A stretch of 64,000 nucleotides of DNA, from NCBI RefSeq assembly GCF_008831285.2, contig NC_045138.2, positions 31,963,934 to 32,027,933 of the forward strand. Reading direction: 5' to 3'. This document shows, in pieces, positions 39,073 through 49,478 of this stretch. Every line of letters begins with the position of its first letter. Position 1 is the first letter of the stretch. Position numbers and translations under genes: made by a program. The notes under the pieces were generated by a model. The model was not told the DNA's origin and made no database searches. It saw only the letters and a program-made list of their open reading frames with translations. The DNA is from Nymphaea colorata (taxonomy: Eukaryota; Streptophyta; Magnoliopsida; Nymphaeales; Nymphaeaceae).

Positions 39073-39306
39073 AAATGATTGATTTTAGATGATGATGTTG
39101 TTGAAGTGGAATTGATGATGCATGCAGATGGAGGAGATCGGCCCCAGATGGCTCAAACCGATGGGCTTCGATTCGGAGGGGGGCGGACGAGGGCACCCAG
39201 GTCCTCCTGTTTCCTTTGTTCATGGACTCAATATAAGCAGTGTTGCGGATTCAGGTGCTGCTCCCAGGAAGAGTTTGACCTTTACGAAAAGGGCGGCCGC
39301 CCTTAA
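38031..39306 (+). CDS. Candidate secreted cysteine-rich peptide precursor (103 aa)
   Basis: Two proposed exons, 38031-38124 and 39089-39306, with donor aatg|gtatgt and acceptor gattttag|atg, joined in phase 1. The first exon encodes a textbook signal peptide (MELKGLHFSVFLIALLLF, then SSQLLVNADA with an A-x-A cleavage site). The second encodes an acidic stretch (DDDVVEVELM), a Gly/Arg-rich linker, and six cysteines within 20 residues in the pattern CX2CX7CCX3CC, then an acidic tail ending YEKGGRP. The layout of signal, pro-region and C-terminal cysteine module is that of plant secreted cysteine-rich peptides that act as signals or antimicrobials in the apoplast. I do not recognise the exact family. 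The first 44 bp around the donor are duplicated in tandem, but only the first donor keeps the frame. Expression and splicing are unproven. A competing frame at 39122-39331 lacks cysteines and cannot join the signal exon in phase. Confidence 0.5.
38121..38205. repeat. 44-bp tandem duplication covering a splice donor
   Basis: aatggtatgtttgattctta and tgtctcctgtgatca occur at 38121 and again at 38165. Each copy contains the donor gtatgt; use of the second would bring in a stop (tct taa). Confidence 0.85.
38491..38513. repeat. (CT)n microsatellite
   Basis: Short CT run within the intron of the peptide gene. Confidence 0.85.
38850..38975. mobile_element. GGGCCGGGC-type repeat, short copy 2
   Basis: gtctgggcgtcgggcctggg, then the AT-rich core attatttttatttaataata shared with 43230-43497, then atcggatgaccc. 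Located inside the intron of the peptide gene. Confidence 0.45.
39020..39069. repeat. (TTA)n microsatellite
   Basis: About 16 uninterrupted TTA units, 20 bp before the acceptor of the peptide gene's second exon. Confidence 0.95.
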
Positions 39307-40515
39307 TCTCAATTACCACTCCGCTAATTAGAGCAAATTATTGCTTGCCTACGTAGTTAGCTTATTAATAATCTCCCTTGTTCTTCTTCCATGATGAAGG
39401 AGATGATCACCACAGCAAGGTTGAGCCTCGAGGCCGCATATATAAGTTCACCTGTTCGGCCAGCAAAAGTGCCCCATGTACGCGTTCCGGGCGTTCTTGT
39501 ACCCCGCTCCGTGTTCTAGTGCGGCAAGGCTGCGTTTGCATGTACTCATTTATTCTCCCCAATTGTCTAATGAGGACTTCGCTTCATATATATATATACA
39601 TGTATTTCTCTCTCTCTCCCTCTCTCCCGTGCATGGCTGAATATGCATACATTATATTTAGAAAAATACATTTCTTAGCATCAAGAGGAAGAAAGATTTG
39701 ATTAAATGTGCATTATTACGCGCTCTCACCTACTCGCTCTATCTTGTTTTTTTTTTTTTTTTCCCAACCATATTCTTGTGTCAAGATTGAATCTTTAAAA
39801 GAAAAAGACTTGAAAATTTAATCTCATTCTAATATTGGTTATATATATATACACATATATATGTTGAGGGCCACATTGATACATGTTTGGTCTCATGGCT
39901 AAGGATGAGAAATTTTTTGTTTTTTTGTTTTTATAAACTATTATGTGTCAACTTTGACATGCCTTATCTTCTAAACAATTTTGTACAGTTCAATTTTCTA
40001 ACCGATCTGCACCTACCCAGCTGAATCGGCTGTCAATTGGCCAAAAATTGTTTAAATATTCATTTTAAAATTAAATAATCTATAAAAATAATTAAAATGC
40101 CAAATTAATCCTAATTTTTTATAATAATTTAAAAAAATGCGTACTTGGCACCTTTGAATCGATTTGCCACCGATTCAATTTGAATCGGCCGAGTTGTCAT
40201 GACAACGACATAATTGCTTACATATGGTACGTTGCAAAGTACTGGACTGGATTTGGCTCAGGCGTATCGATCTACTTTTTTTTTCCCTCACGTTGAATTT
40301 CCATAGCCTAAATGTGCTCCCTATGTGGTTGACGACATTAAATCTCAAACCCACGTATCTCCTTTCTGTTCTTTTTTTTTTTTATCACTATGGGTTGACA
40401 CAATGCAAGAATGTGAATTGGCAGGTGGCCAATTTCCGATATAAGCTCCCGTGGTATCAACTCTATGTACTATCAAATGAATGAATACCAATATATAAGT
40501 TGAAGCATAGTGGAA
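39307..40515. other. 3' flank of the peptide gene and spacer
   Basis: The segment 39400-39560 is moderately GC-rich and open in more than one frame (a 107-codon frame at 39378-39701 has several Cys residues), but nothing identifies it as coding; it may be 3' UTR. The rest is AT-rich spacer. Confidence 0.35.
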
Positions 40516-40524
40516 ACATAAACC

Positions 40525-40716
40525 CAAGGGCGGAAACAGAATTTTTTCATGGGCGGGCCAAGTGGTTCATCGAGTTGATCCGGGTAGAGCTAAACTAAAT
40601 CGAATTAAAAAAAAAAAACATTACCCAACAAAAAATTTTCAATTTTTGTAATGTAAAGTTCTTTTTAATCAATTGAGGTGGGGCCACGGCCTAGGCGGCC
40701 CCCTCCCTCCGCCCCT
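40525..40716. mobile_element. MULE-type MITE, GGCGGAG family, copy 6, with perfect 9-bp TSD
   Basis: Begins caagggcggaaacagaattt and ends ccctccctccgcccct. Flanked by ACATAAACC at 40516-40524 and 40717-40725, a perfect 9-bp target-site duplication, which places the family with Mutator-like elements. Confidence 0.85.
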
Positions 40717-41175
40717 ACATAAACCTTAGACATCAAAAGCAGGCTAGATACCCTTAAATATTGATGGAAAGGTGAAAGTTTCAGCCTTCAAACCAGGCAG
40801 TAGGATCAAATCCACCTTTTGCTGACTCGGAATTTTCCCTCACATATAGGGTTTTCTTGTACTTCTATTTTCTTTTGTTGAATACTAATTTTTTTCTTTT
40901 TCATGTTAAAATGTTGAAATGATGTTGTTGGCATGATTTTAGCTGCATCCATTGAGCTAAAGAAATTTGGGGGGTCTTAATTTTGTTCTCACAGCTTCGA
41001 TGAGCCAATGTCATATGTAGAACTTCTTTTCAAACTTTTCCCTTACAAGTGAACTGTGATGCAGTCTTCCAACAAATTGGGTCACCTTGAATCTGATAAG
41101 AAAGTTGAGGGGGAGTTAGTAAGAGTCCTGCCGCCCCTTTGGAACACATTCATACTAATAGAACCCAGCACATGA

Positions 41176-41268
<93 letters not shown>
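41176..41268. repeat. Compound (TA)n(TG)n microsatellite
   Basis: About 58 bp of TA followed by about 33 bp of TG. Confidence 0.97.
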
Positions 41269-41301
41269 ATTTGTGGACTTCTCGGTTCCAGTTTGAACAA
41301 A

Positions 41302-42000
41302 CACTACAAAAAAGATAGATTCAGCGACGCGTGAGAAAAAGGAATTTCGGTGAAGCCTACTCTTACCAATGTCCGGCTTCAAATGTATTAATTTTACCAA
41401 CGTCTAGAACAACATATTGGTGAAAGTAACCTTTCCTGACCCATGCTGCTAAGATGTCGCTAAAGTTGCCTTTTATCCACATCCAATGCACCAATGTCTA
41501 CTAAACATTTTATTTTTACCAATGTCCAAAACAAAACATCGGTGAAAATATATTTTCCCGACGCGTGCCACTAGGATGTTGTTGAAGTTGGGTTTTTACA
41601 GACATTCAGCTTGAAAACATCACTAAGCATGATACTTTTATCGACATACAGAAGTGAACGTCGATAAAAAAAACCTTTCACCAACGTTTATTTTGTTGAC
41701 ATTGATAAAAAAGAAGTTAGTTTTACCAACATGTAGTCATGCTCACGTCTAGTTTTACCAACATGTAGTCATGCTCACATCGGTGTAATTGTTTTCAGCG
41801 AAGAATTAACGACGTCTGCTCACACGTTGGCATAACCTCACCATTATGACATGTTTGCTTCGGACGTCGGTAAAGTCGATTTCACCGACATGCGTCAAAT
41901 GTAGATAAAAGTTACCACACAAATTTTACCGACGTCTCCAATTCATCGGTAAAAGCTTCTCCGACTTTACAACCTCACCGGAGCCATTCTTCTCCTTTCT
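41302..42000. mobile_element. CACTA (En/Spm) transposon end with subterminal repeats
   Basis: CACTACAAAAAAGATAG at 41302 is the canonical CACTA terminus. For the next 650 bp there are many diverged subterminal motifs of the type ttttaccaacgtc / gacgtcggtaaa in both orientations (for example near 41390, 41510, 41690, 41870, 41930), the sites where the element's TnpA-like protein binds. The matching opposite terminus (ttttttgtagtg) was not found within the next few kb, so the element is either truncated or its other end has decayed. Confidence 0.75.
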
Positions 42001-42433
42001 TCTTCTTCCATCTTTTCCTTTCTCTTTCATCTTCTTCCTACTAGAGTGTACCCTACTAGAGTCTAACGAAGTTTTTGGGCAATTCCAAGTGTTCTTCATC
42101 AATTTTTTATGTTTAAATGATAAAAAGGTAATGTTAAGTTTTTCTCTATTTGGGAATAATGGTAGATTATGATATTGTTCCATGGTATGTACTTCCAGTT
42201 TGTTCGACAAGATTTCAGTAGTATTTGACCGTGAAACTTTCTAATAATATTTGTTGAATTTAGAGCATTCGATTTGATATAGTAATTGCATAAAATATCC
42301 ACACATATACAAAACCCCTAATCTTAGATTAAGCACATTACTTCTTGAACATGGAAACCTTTTTTTTTTTTGCATGAGATACTGTACTCAATATCATTGC
42401 ATTTTTTACCTATTTTTTTAAGAATTTTTGCAG

Positions 42434-42765
42434 TTGACAGCAGCTGCCATTTCTTCTGATGTCCCTATTCCATTTGTTGATGACTTAGCAGATCAAGTAG
42501 CTGAAGTTCTAGATTTTTTCGGGTATATAGAAAATAACTAAGCTCCAGTAGAGTCACTTTTTGAAATATAGATAAATCTATAAAATTCTGATTTTATGTT
42601 TTTAGGTTATTAATATATGAAATTTTATTGTAGTCTTGCTTATGAATTGCTTCTTTGGTAATAGGTTTAGCACAGTTCTATGCATGGTGCCTACATTCTC
42701 ACCCATTTTGCTGTATGTATGCCTTGGGTTGAAGCTTGTTCATACTTCAAAAACCCAGTCTCATT
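42434..42765 (+). pseudogene. Two decayed exons of an NDRG/NDL-like (N-MYC downregulated-like) gene
   Basis: Block 1 (42434-42522) lies between an acceptor (tttttgcag) and a donor (gg|gtatat) and reads LTAAAISSDVPIP then VDDLADQVAEVLDFFG. Plant NDL proteins (SF21/NDRG family, alpha/beta-hydrolase-like partners of G-protein beta) carry a similar GAAAIS..P..SVDDLADQ..EVL.FFG segment. Block 2 (from 42665, after taatag) carries gtttag, tgcatgg, then gcctacattctcaccc, ttttgct and cttgggttga, which align in order with the next NDL exon (GLGAVMCMGV..GAYILTLFA..VLGLIL), but small deletions destroy the frame. The fragment follows the CACTA end directly, so it may have been captured by that transposon. 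Recognition is from memory of the family, without a database search. Confidence 0.6.
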
Positions 42766-42769
42766 TTGA

Positions 42770-43229
42770 GATTGTATTTTTCAACTTTTTTTTGATGAAA
42801 AAAGTGTTGTGAAAATGATAAATAAAACCTAATGCATTAGAGTCCCCAACCAGATTATATAAGCAAATTTTACATGTTTTACACATATATTAAATATACA
42901 ATAAAATTTTTATAAATAAATTAGAAATGCAAACAATTTTTAGAAAATTAATTAGCCCGGTATGTGGATGTTCGCAAACATGGTTCACCTGGACGAATTA
43001 GGTGGCGGAACAGCCGCTGTTTGGATCGAATATCTTGATTAATTGAACCATTTGTTTAACTGATACACTGAGCTTAACATGTTCTTGGCCTTTTAACACT
43101 GCTCAAGTAAGATTATACAAGGCAAGTTAGTTTTAACATGTATCCAATTCAAATTTTACATCTCCAAATACATGCAACAAATTATAATAAAAATACGCAT
43201 AGATAGGCTAGTAAGGATAAATTGACAGA
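42770..43229. other. Spacer right of the NDL fragment
   Basis: AT-rich sequence; the CACTA element may continue through it, but no terminal or coding feature is visible. Confidence 0.35.
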
Positions 43230-43497
43230 CAAATAGATAGTGGATAATGGCTAATGGGCCTCGGCCGGCCCGATGGGGCCCTGATTAACATTTTTTTTAT
43301 TTGTTTATTATTTTTATTTAATAATTTATTATTAAAAATATACTTTATATTCAAAAAAATATTTTATATGTTTTTATTTGTTTATTATTTTTATTTAATA
43401 ATTTATTATTAAAAATATACTTTATATTCAAAAAAATATTTTATATGTAAAAATATTTTTTATTTTAATCGCGTCGAGCCGACCGATGCCCAGGTCT
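43230..43497. mobile_element. GGGCCGGGC-type repeat, copy 3, with internal 77-bp duplication
   Basis: Left block gggcctcggccggcccgatg, right block cgagccgaccgatgcccagg, and between them an AT-rich 77-bp unit repeated twice (about 43294-43450). Confidence 0.55.
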
Positions 43498-43774
43498 ACC
43501 AACCATCGACAATAAGAGAAGGTTAGGCCAGTTGGATACATCTCTCCCTGACCTGTGCATGCAGCTTTGGATCGAGATCCAATCGGACCCATACCTGACA
43601 GCTTTTGATAGATCCGGTAGCCCATGTGAGTGATGACCTCACGATGCCAAATCCTGCCTCTTGATTCCATGAATCTGGATCTCACAGATCAAACGATGGC
43701 ACGAAACCCGGATCCTGTGGCCAGATCAGGAGAAACAACAGGTTCCTGTGGGCCAAATCTACATATATTATAAT

Positions 43775-43882
43775 TAGGTTGTGTTTTATTACCGCGGATC
43801 TCAGATCTGTTAGGTTGTGTTTGATTACCGTGGATCTCAGATCTGTTAGGTTGTGTTTGATTACAGCGAATTTCAGATCTGT
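43775..43882. repeat. 36-bp tandem repeat, three copies
   Basis: Units start at 43775, 43811 and 43847: taggttgtgtttgattaccg then tggatctcagatctgt, with a few changes in the first and third copies. Confidence 0.92.
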
Positions 43883-44325
43883 TTTTTTTTCAAGTCAAAC
43901 CCCTTCCCATCTGATTTATTAAAGTGTGGATTTGAAATCCACGTTAGGGATGAACATCACAAGTGGATTTCAGCTGTCATGGATTTGATATTCCGTTGTA
44001 AATATACTTGGATTTTGTTCTAGATCCAGTAAAGTCGTTGGAGTTTGAGCTCAATTCCTGACAGGTCTTTGTCCAAATGGATTCTAAATTTATTTAGATG
44101 GTACTGAATGAGCATTGGATCTGGACTCAAATTTAAATATTATAGAGCAAAGTTATGATACTTGAGTGGCATTATAGGGATGCCAGTTTTTAGTTCTTTT
44201 CAATACCTTTTTTTCTACGGTCATACGTATAGAGCGAATATTTTATGACAACAATTTGAAACTTTCAAAATCCAATACAAAGTGAAAAGATCCACTGTCT
44301 TTCGCCTGGTAGGCATGCATCTTGA

Positions 44326-44327
<2 letters not shown>

Positions 44328-44380
<53 letters not shown>

Positions 44381-44381
44381 G
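44328..44381. repeat. (AAT)n microsatellite
   Basis: About 18 uninterrupted trinucleotide units. Confidence 0.95.
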
Positions 44382-44579
44382 TTTACTTAAAAGATCAAGT
44401 TGTGAAAAGAGGTGTGCCGGAAAATAGATCCACTGGTAAAGATGTGAACTGTTGATTAAATTCGGATATATTCATAACTGAATCAGTTTTTAGATTATCT
44501 GATTCAGATACCTGGATTCAAACTTGGAAATCAAAACCAAATTTTAAGTAACATGGTTTATTATGCCGTCAATTAGTAT

Positions 44580-45012
44580 TAGGGGTGAACACGAGCCAAG
44601 TCGAGCCCAAGTTCAGCCAGCTTGAGCTCGACTCCACTAATGAAACCTTGAGATCAACTTGGCTCAAGCTCAAGAATAGCTCGACGGAAGTAACTCGAGG
44701 TCAACTTGCCAGTTACGTGTTGAGCTCGAGCTCGACTCTATTAAGGCTCGACAAACTCGTTTGAAATAGAATTAATATTCATCGTTATGTGTTAAGTTCG
44801 AACTCGACTCGATTAAGGCTCGACAAACTCGTAAATTCGTTTGAATATATCGATTTGATTAAGGCTCGACAAACTCGTAAATTCGTTTGAATATATCGAT
44901 TTGATTAAGGCTCGAAAAACTTGATTAAGGCTTGAGCTTGACTCGATGGTTACGTGTTGAGCTCGAACTAGTTCACGAGCAGAGTTTTAACAAGTCGAGT
45001 TGTTCACCCCTA
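44580..45012. mobile_element. hAT-like foldback MITE with 8-bp TSD
   Basis: Ends are perfect inverted repeats, TAGGGGTGAAC and GTTCACCCCTA. Flanks are ATTAGTAT and ATTAGTAC, an 8-bp duplication with one mismatch, the size made by hAT transposases. The interior consists of degenerate gagctcgagctcgac words and a 60-bp segment repeated with variation (ctcgacaaactcgtaaattc at about 44820 and 44865). No coding capacity. Confidence 0.75.
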
Positions 45013-45114
45013 ATTAGTACAACAGTCCTACTCATTAGCATAAATGCAAAGTACCCAAGGAAATCAAATTGACAACACAGAATGATGTGATTTCTGAAGA
45101 AAATCACCTGTAGG

Positions 45115-45390
45115 TAGAGCTAGGCATCGAACCAGGTACCCGACGGGTACTTGGTACTCGGCCAATCGAGCCTAAAAAAACAGGCCTGGGCTGGCCTCAT
45201 AACATACCAGGTCGTCCTAATGGAGCCCGATAACATATCGGTTCGGCTCAACTTATTTTTTTTATATCATTTTTATTTTTATAATGATATATACAAATAA
45301 AAAACCGGGCCTAAGCTCGGGTTTCAGGTGTCAAGTGTCGGGTCGGGCCGGGCCAAGACGGCCCCATGGCCTGGCCTACCTGCTGGTGGA
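45115..45390. mobile_element. GGGCCGGGC-type foldback repeat, copy 4
   Basis: agctaggcatcgaaccaggt, acttggtactcggcc and gagcccgataacatatcgg, then an AT core, then gtgtcgggtcgggccgggcc. Same order as 13633-14015. Confidence 0.55.
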
Positions 45391-45804
45391 TATGCAACGG
45401 CGTGTGATTTAAATCCAAGTTCATAAGCTAAGAAACTGGATACTAACCCTAATTAACTAATAATCAAAATATTAATTTCTTTCCTAAGTCCAACCTAGCC
45501 GTTTGTAACCAGATCCATAATTAAAAATAATCAATCCGTTTACATTCTTAATTACAGGTACGACGAGTTTTTTTTTTTAATACATTTCCCAAAACTCACC
45601 TAAACTCATCAGCTTTGAGGAGACACCTTGAAGAGGCTGAAGTCCCTTTCTCCTGCCCCGCCCCACATTCCTGCTTTGAGACCTGGGTGATCTTGCAGTT
45701 ACTTTCTTCAAAGTACTTTGAGACCCGGTTGATCTTGAAGTTACTCTCTTCAACTCGAGAGTAATGTCTGCCATTGTTTGCAATGCAGAGGAGTAGTATC
45801 TGCA
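45391..45804. other. Spacer with a short duplicated segment
   Basis: Between 45680 and 45755, ctttgagacctgggtgatct is followed by a diverged second copy (ctttgagacccggttgatct). Minus-strand frames here (68 and 87 codons) show no family features. Confidence 0.35.
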
Positions 45805-45993
45805 GCAGTAGCGTAGCTATATATAGGCTGGTGTGGGCAGTTGCCCACGTTAGGAACAAAATTTTTATTTTTTTTACATATTTTTACATAGATTTTTTAA
45901 AATTATTTACTTATTTTTATATGTTGTGCCCCTTCAAAAATGAGAATTTTTATAACAGTGCCTAATGGCAAAAATTGTATGGCTCTGCCACTG
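45805..45993. mobile_element. MULE-type MITE, GGCGGAG family, copy 7
   Basis: Starts cagtagcgtagctatatata with ggctggtgtgggcagttgcc and ends tatggctctgccactg. It lies next to the SINE remnant at 45996. Confidence 0.65.
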
Positions 45994-45995
45994 AT

Positions 45996-46070
45996 CTACA
46001 GGAATCAAACTAATGTCCGAGCTTTTGCTGGCCTACCAATCTGACCAGCTATGATGCCCCTCCGGGCGAC
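45996..46070 (-). mobile_element. tRNA-like head of a SINE remnant
   Basis: Minus strand: gaggggcatcatagctggtc then agattggtaggcc (A-box-like), and agtttgattcctgtag (B-box-like). The two halves of this block are separated by a MITE in the copy at 36.8-37.1 kb. A further, weaker relative is at about 47090-47170. Confidence 0.5.
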
Positions 46071-48029
46071 AACTTGAATTTTGACTTGCATGGTTCGCGT
46101 TTACAATGTTTTTTTTTCATATTTGGAATTTTTTTCCCTCTTGTCTCCTTGAAAGGTTGTTCATTTCTCCAATTGGACAAGAAACGCACATTCAATATAT
46201 TGAAATTCTTGACTAACTTCAATTTAAGGCACGAATATCTCGTGGATCAGCTTGGATTTTAAATCCTTTCCAGCAGTCGTGTTTCCCAAGTTTCTCAGGT
46301 TTTGGGAAAGTCTCTAAAAGTTTATCTCTTTTCTAAAATGTCATGTTCCCCATTACTAATGTAACAAGAGTTTTTCAAAAAAAAAAAGAAAAAGAAAATA
46401 ACGTATCGCCACTCAATTTTAAAATTAGTCAATAATAGCTTCACACTTAAAAGGAATTACCAAAAACTTGCTTACTGATAAATAACATTGATTTTGTTCA
46501 TGTAGAATGACATAATACCTCTTGTGGGGAAAACCACACCTGCCTTGGCCCATGAAAATTTTTTGAATGATATTTTTGCTGTTTTATATCGATAAGTTAG
46601 TTTTTTTTTTTGTTAGTGGATGGCGCTTTGAAAATTTTATCTCTCAAGTTCGAGAGAACTTATGTTTATGTTTATGGCATTCTATCTGCGACATAGAATT
46701 ATTATTTGACATCAAGTAGTTATAAGATTTCACTAAGTGAAATAACAAAAAACAGGTCATGCCAAAGTTGACTACTTATTTAGTGACTTTTGAAAGGAGA
46801 TGAATGATTTTGTTATCTGCATAAATGTTAGTTATTTTTACATAATTTGTTTGTTTTTATTTTATACACCTTTTTGTTGTGTTTAATTTCATGCACTTTT
46901 TGTTTTCTCATTTTATTAAAAGCTGGATAATTCTTTCTTAAATGCATTAAAGTTCTTCCTTAAATGCATTAAAGTGCTGCGTGAGGGGGATTTGACTCAC
47001 CTCTAAAAAAGCTGAAGTCTCCACCCAACCCTTCATTTTTTATAATACTCGGCCAAAACTTGTTGCCTGGAGGTAGCCTCTCATTTGTAGTATAGTGAGT
47101 TGACAATTAGAAGATTTGAAATGGTGACTGGTAGTCTACCAGCTCCTACCTCATCCGGTTGTGCTAACCTTTTAGTGATATTTTTATCACCAAGATAGTG
47201 CCATAACTTATGGGCAAAGGAAATTCACTACATTTCAGCCATGTTGTCTTGATGCACAATGGTCCATTGTAAATAGAATATTATGATCGAAAATATGTTT
47301 TTAATTGAAAATGAATTGGCTATATTAAAAAAACTGATTATTGTTAACCCACATTTTTCTGTGACTTGTTTATCATGCCATTGACCCCACTTCCAAGTCA
47401 TCTTCCCGAATTTTGTCCTCCATTAAAAGAACCATATGAAAGCAAGAAAAAAAAAACTAGTGTACTTAGAGAATGCTTATTCTTTTTTTTTTTTTTTGAC
47501 ACATGTTTCACATTGAGAGAGCGAGAACAGGGAGGCGAGGGGAGCACAACTACAACCATTGTCGTAACTCGAGTGTAACGCCTATAGGAACCGAACCTAC
47601 TGCATGATGTTCACGTGTTACCAAAAAGAGACGCTCAAGGTGTCGGTCCTGCCTTGCTTCAACTTGCACGTCAATAGATTTCTTTTATGATATAGAAAAG
47701 AAAGTTAGATGCCTATAATTTAATTTAAAATGAAATTAACATCCTACCAAGCCATGCCTCAGCCATGGATAACAACTTTTGTATTACTCAACCTCGAACT
47801 CGAGACGTGGCAAAAGCCTGGTAACAACCATCCCTTATCTTCAATATATAGAAACTTCATACGGTTAGAAAAAACAGCCAAAGAGATTATATTGGCAGGC
47901 GGGACGATATTGGTCTAATTTGATAATCTGGTAATTTCATATTTATCTTCACTTGCTTAATAATAATAATAATAATAAGAGATTATTCATTCACCTATAT
48001 ATTAAATATTATTAATATTATTATTTTTA
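46071..48029. other. Spacer upstream of the FAF-like gene
   Basis: AT-rich. A 29-bp segment (taaatgcattaaagt) is duplicated near 46940-46975, a trinucleotide run occurs at 47960-47980 and (GTT)n at 48030-48047. No gene recognised. Confidence 0.4.
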
Positions 48030-48323
48030 TTGTTGTTGTTGTTGTTAGAAGTAGAAATACAACGCGGTGAGGGATATAAAGGAAGCAGCAGTGGCTGGCT
48101 ACTCGGATCCAGCCTTTCACACAACTGGCACCGGGCGGTTAGGAACTTGACTTATGGATCACCACCTGGTCAACGACGTGTCATCATCACCATCGGCCCT
48201 ATTTTTGTTCTGTTTCAATTCTCGCCGTTCAAATGGCTCTTCAAGGCCAAGCCCACCCTCACTCCTTCCATAGCGGCCCTCTCCTCGGCCCCCTTCTCCC
48301 CCTCCCTCTCGCTGCGAGTCGGG

Positions 48324-49478
48324 ATGATGAATCTGTGCAGGAGTTTCTGGAGGTTCTCTGAAGGGAACGACGATGGCGGTGATGATGGTGGCGGTCGCCG
48401 TCGGAAGAGCTTCTCGTTTCATAAAGAGGACGAGGGCGGAAACGGTGTTGTTGACGCAAAGAAGCCGCCGTCCGGCCTCCACCGGTCTCGGTCTCTTCCA
48501 TGTCAAGGGTCGAGCTCGGCAGGGCTGAGCCTGATCGCCGCAGCCGCGGAGGTTCAGAAGCCAAGAAACGTATTGGAGTCGTCGGCGGTGCGACGGCCGG
48601 TCGGAGCGGGTCCTGCATTGGTGCCTGCGTTTCGGCAGAACGATGATTCCGGGTTGGAGCAACACCCCTGCACAGAAGGGTTGGGGTCCGAGAGCTCGGA
48701 CGAGACGGGGCCGTCGTCCTCAGGTGAGTCCCGAGACGGGGAGGTGGATTCGGGGGTCGCCTGGAGGGAGCGCGTCTACCTGGAGAAATGGGCCAGGAGG
48801 AAGATGATAGCCAGGCAGAGGGTCCGATCTGAGCTTCCGCCGCCGCTGCCGTGGCTCAGCACCAAGGGCCGTCCGAGCTTCGTCCTTCACCCAGAGCGCC
48901 GCGACGGCCGCATCCTCATGACGGCGGTAAGGCTCGACCAGCACGACGTGTTTCTTGCAACCCGCCACAGCGGTCGCCTCACGCTTCAGCTGGTGGGCAG
49001 ACCCCCTCGACCCTCCTCCACCACCACCAACAACAACCACGATGGTGCTGACGACCTAAAGGAAGAAAGCGAAGAACTCGATGAACAAGAACAAGAAGAC
49101 GAAGATCATGGGAGCCCAGAACGACCGGTGCATGTGGCCGCTTTGGACGGCCCAACCGAAGAAAATGATGCCAATTGCGAAGCAGCCCAAGAAAAACAAG
49201 AAGTTCAGGCAGAAAGGATTCAGAGTTTGGCGAAATGCCTGAATGCCGCCATTACCATCGCTTCGAAAATCGAAGTCCAAGAATATGAGAAACACGACGG
49301 TGGCGGTCTCATTAATGAATACTACACCAAAGAAAGCGAGAAGGAAGACAAGAGCGATTCCGGCGTCGCCCACCTTCTTCCGGCTATGACTGCCGGAAGC
49401 AGCCAGGGTTCGTGCAGGTGCTGCGATTGCGGAGAGCTTGGCGATTTTTGGAACCATCGGTACGTTGCAGCAACGTAA
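48324..49478 (+). CDS. FANTASTIC FOUR (FAF)-like protein
   Basis: Intronless frame of 384 residues from MMNLCRSFWRFSEGN. The frame stays open upstream to 48030, so an earlier start is possible but less family-like. The FAF domain is at about residues 170-226: SELPPPLPWLST, then GRPSFVLHPERRDGRILMTA and HSGRLTLQLVG, the pattern of plant-specific FAF proteins that limit shoot meristem size in Arabidopsis. It is preceded by a basic segment (WARRKMIARQRVR) and followed by an acidic stretch (KEESEELDEQEQEDED), also typical. The gene is GC-rich compared with its surroundings. Its second half and 3' flank are duplicated in inverted orientation at 52.1-53.2 kb. The C-terminal 90 residues, ending CRCCDCGELGDFWNHRYVAAT minus the first residue, have no recognised domain. 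Confidence 0.82.
   Translation: MMNLCRSFWRFSEGNDDGGDDGGGRRRKSFSFHKEDEGGNGVVDAKKPPSGLHRSRSLPCQGSSSAGLSLIAAAAEVQKPRNVLESSAVRRPVGAGPALVPAFRQNDDSGLEQHPCTEGLGSESSDETGPSSSGESRDGEVDSGVAWRERVYLEKWARRKMIARQRVRSELPPPLPWLSTKGRPSFVLHPERRDGRILMTAVRLDQHDVFLATRHSGRLTLQLVGRPPRPSSTTTNNNHDGADDLKEESEELDEQEQEDEDHGSPERPVHVAALDGPTEENDANCEAAQEKQEVQAERIQSLAKCLNAAITIASKIEVQEYEKHDGGGLINEYYTKESEKEDKSDSGVAHLLPAMTAGSSQGSCRCCDCGELGDFWNHRYVAAT

Noticed and set aside
39122-39331. Alternative 69-codon frame over the second exon of the peptide gene
   Set aside because: It cannot be joined in phase to the signal-peptide exon and lacks the cysteine cluster; it would need a separate start and promoter, for which there is no sign.
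39378-39701. 107-codon frame with several Cys downstream of the peptide gene
   Set aside because: No signal peptide, no splice context to upstream exons and an abrupt change to low-complexity sequence; more likely 3' UTR or spacer.
48159-48665. 168-codon minus-strand frame
   Set aside because: Shadow of the GC-rich FAF-like gene.
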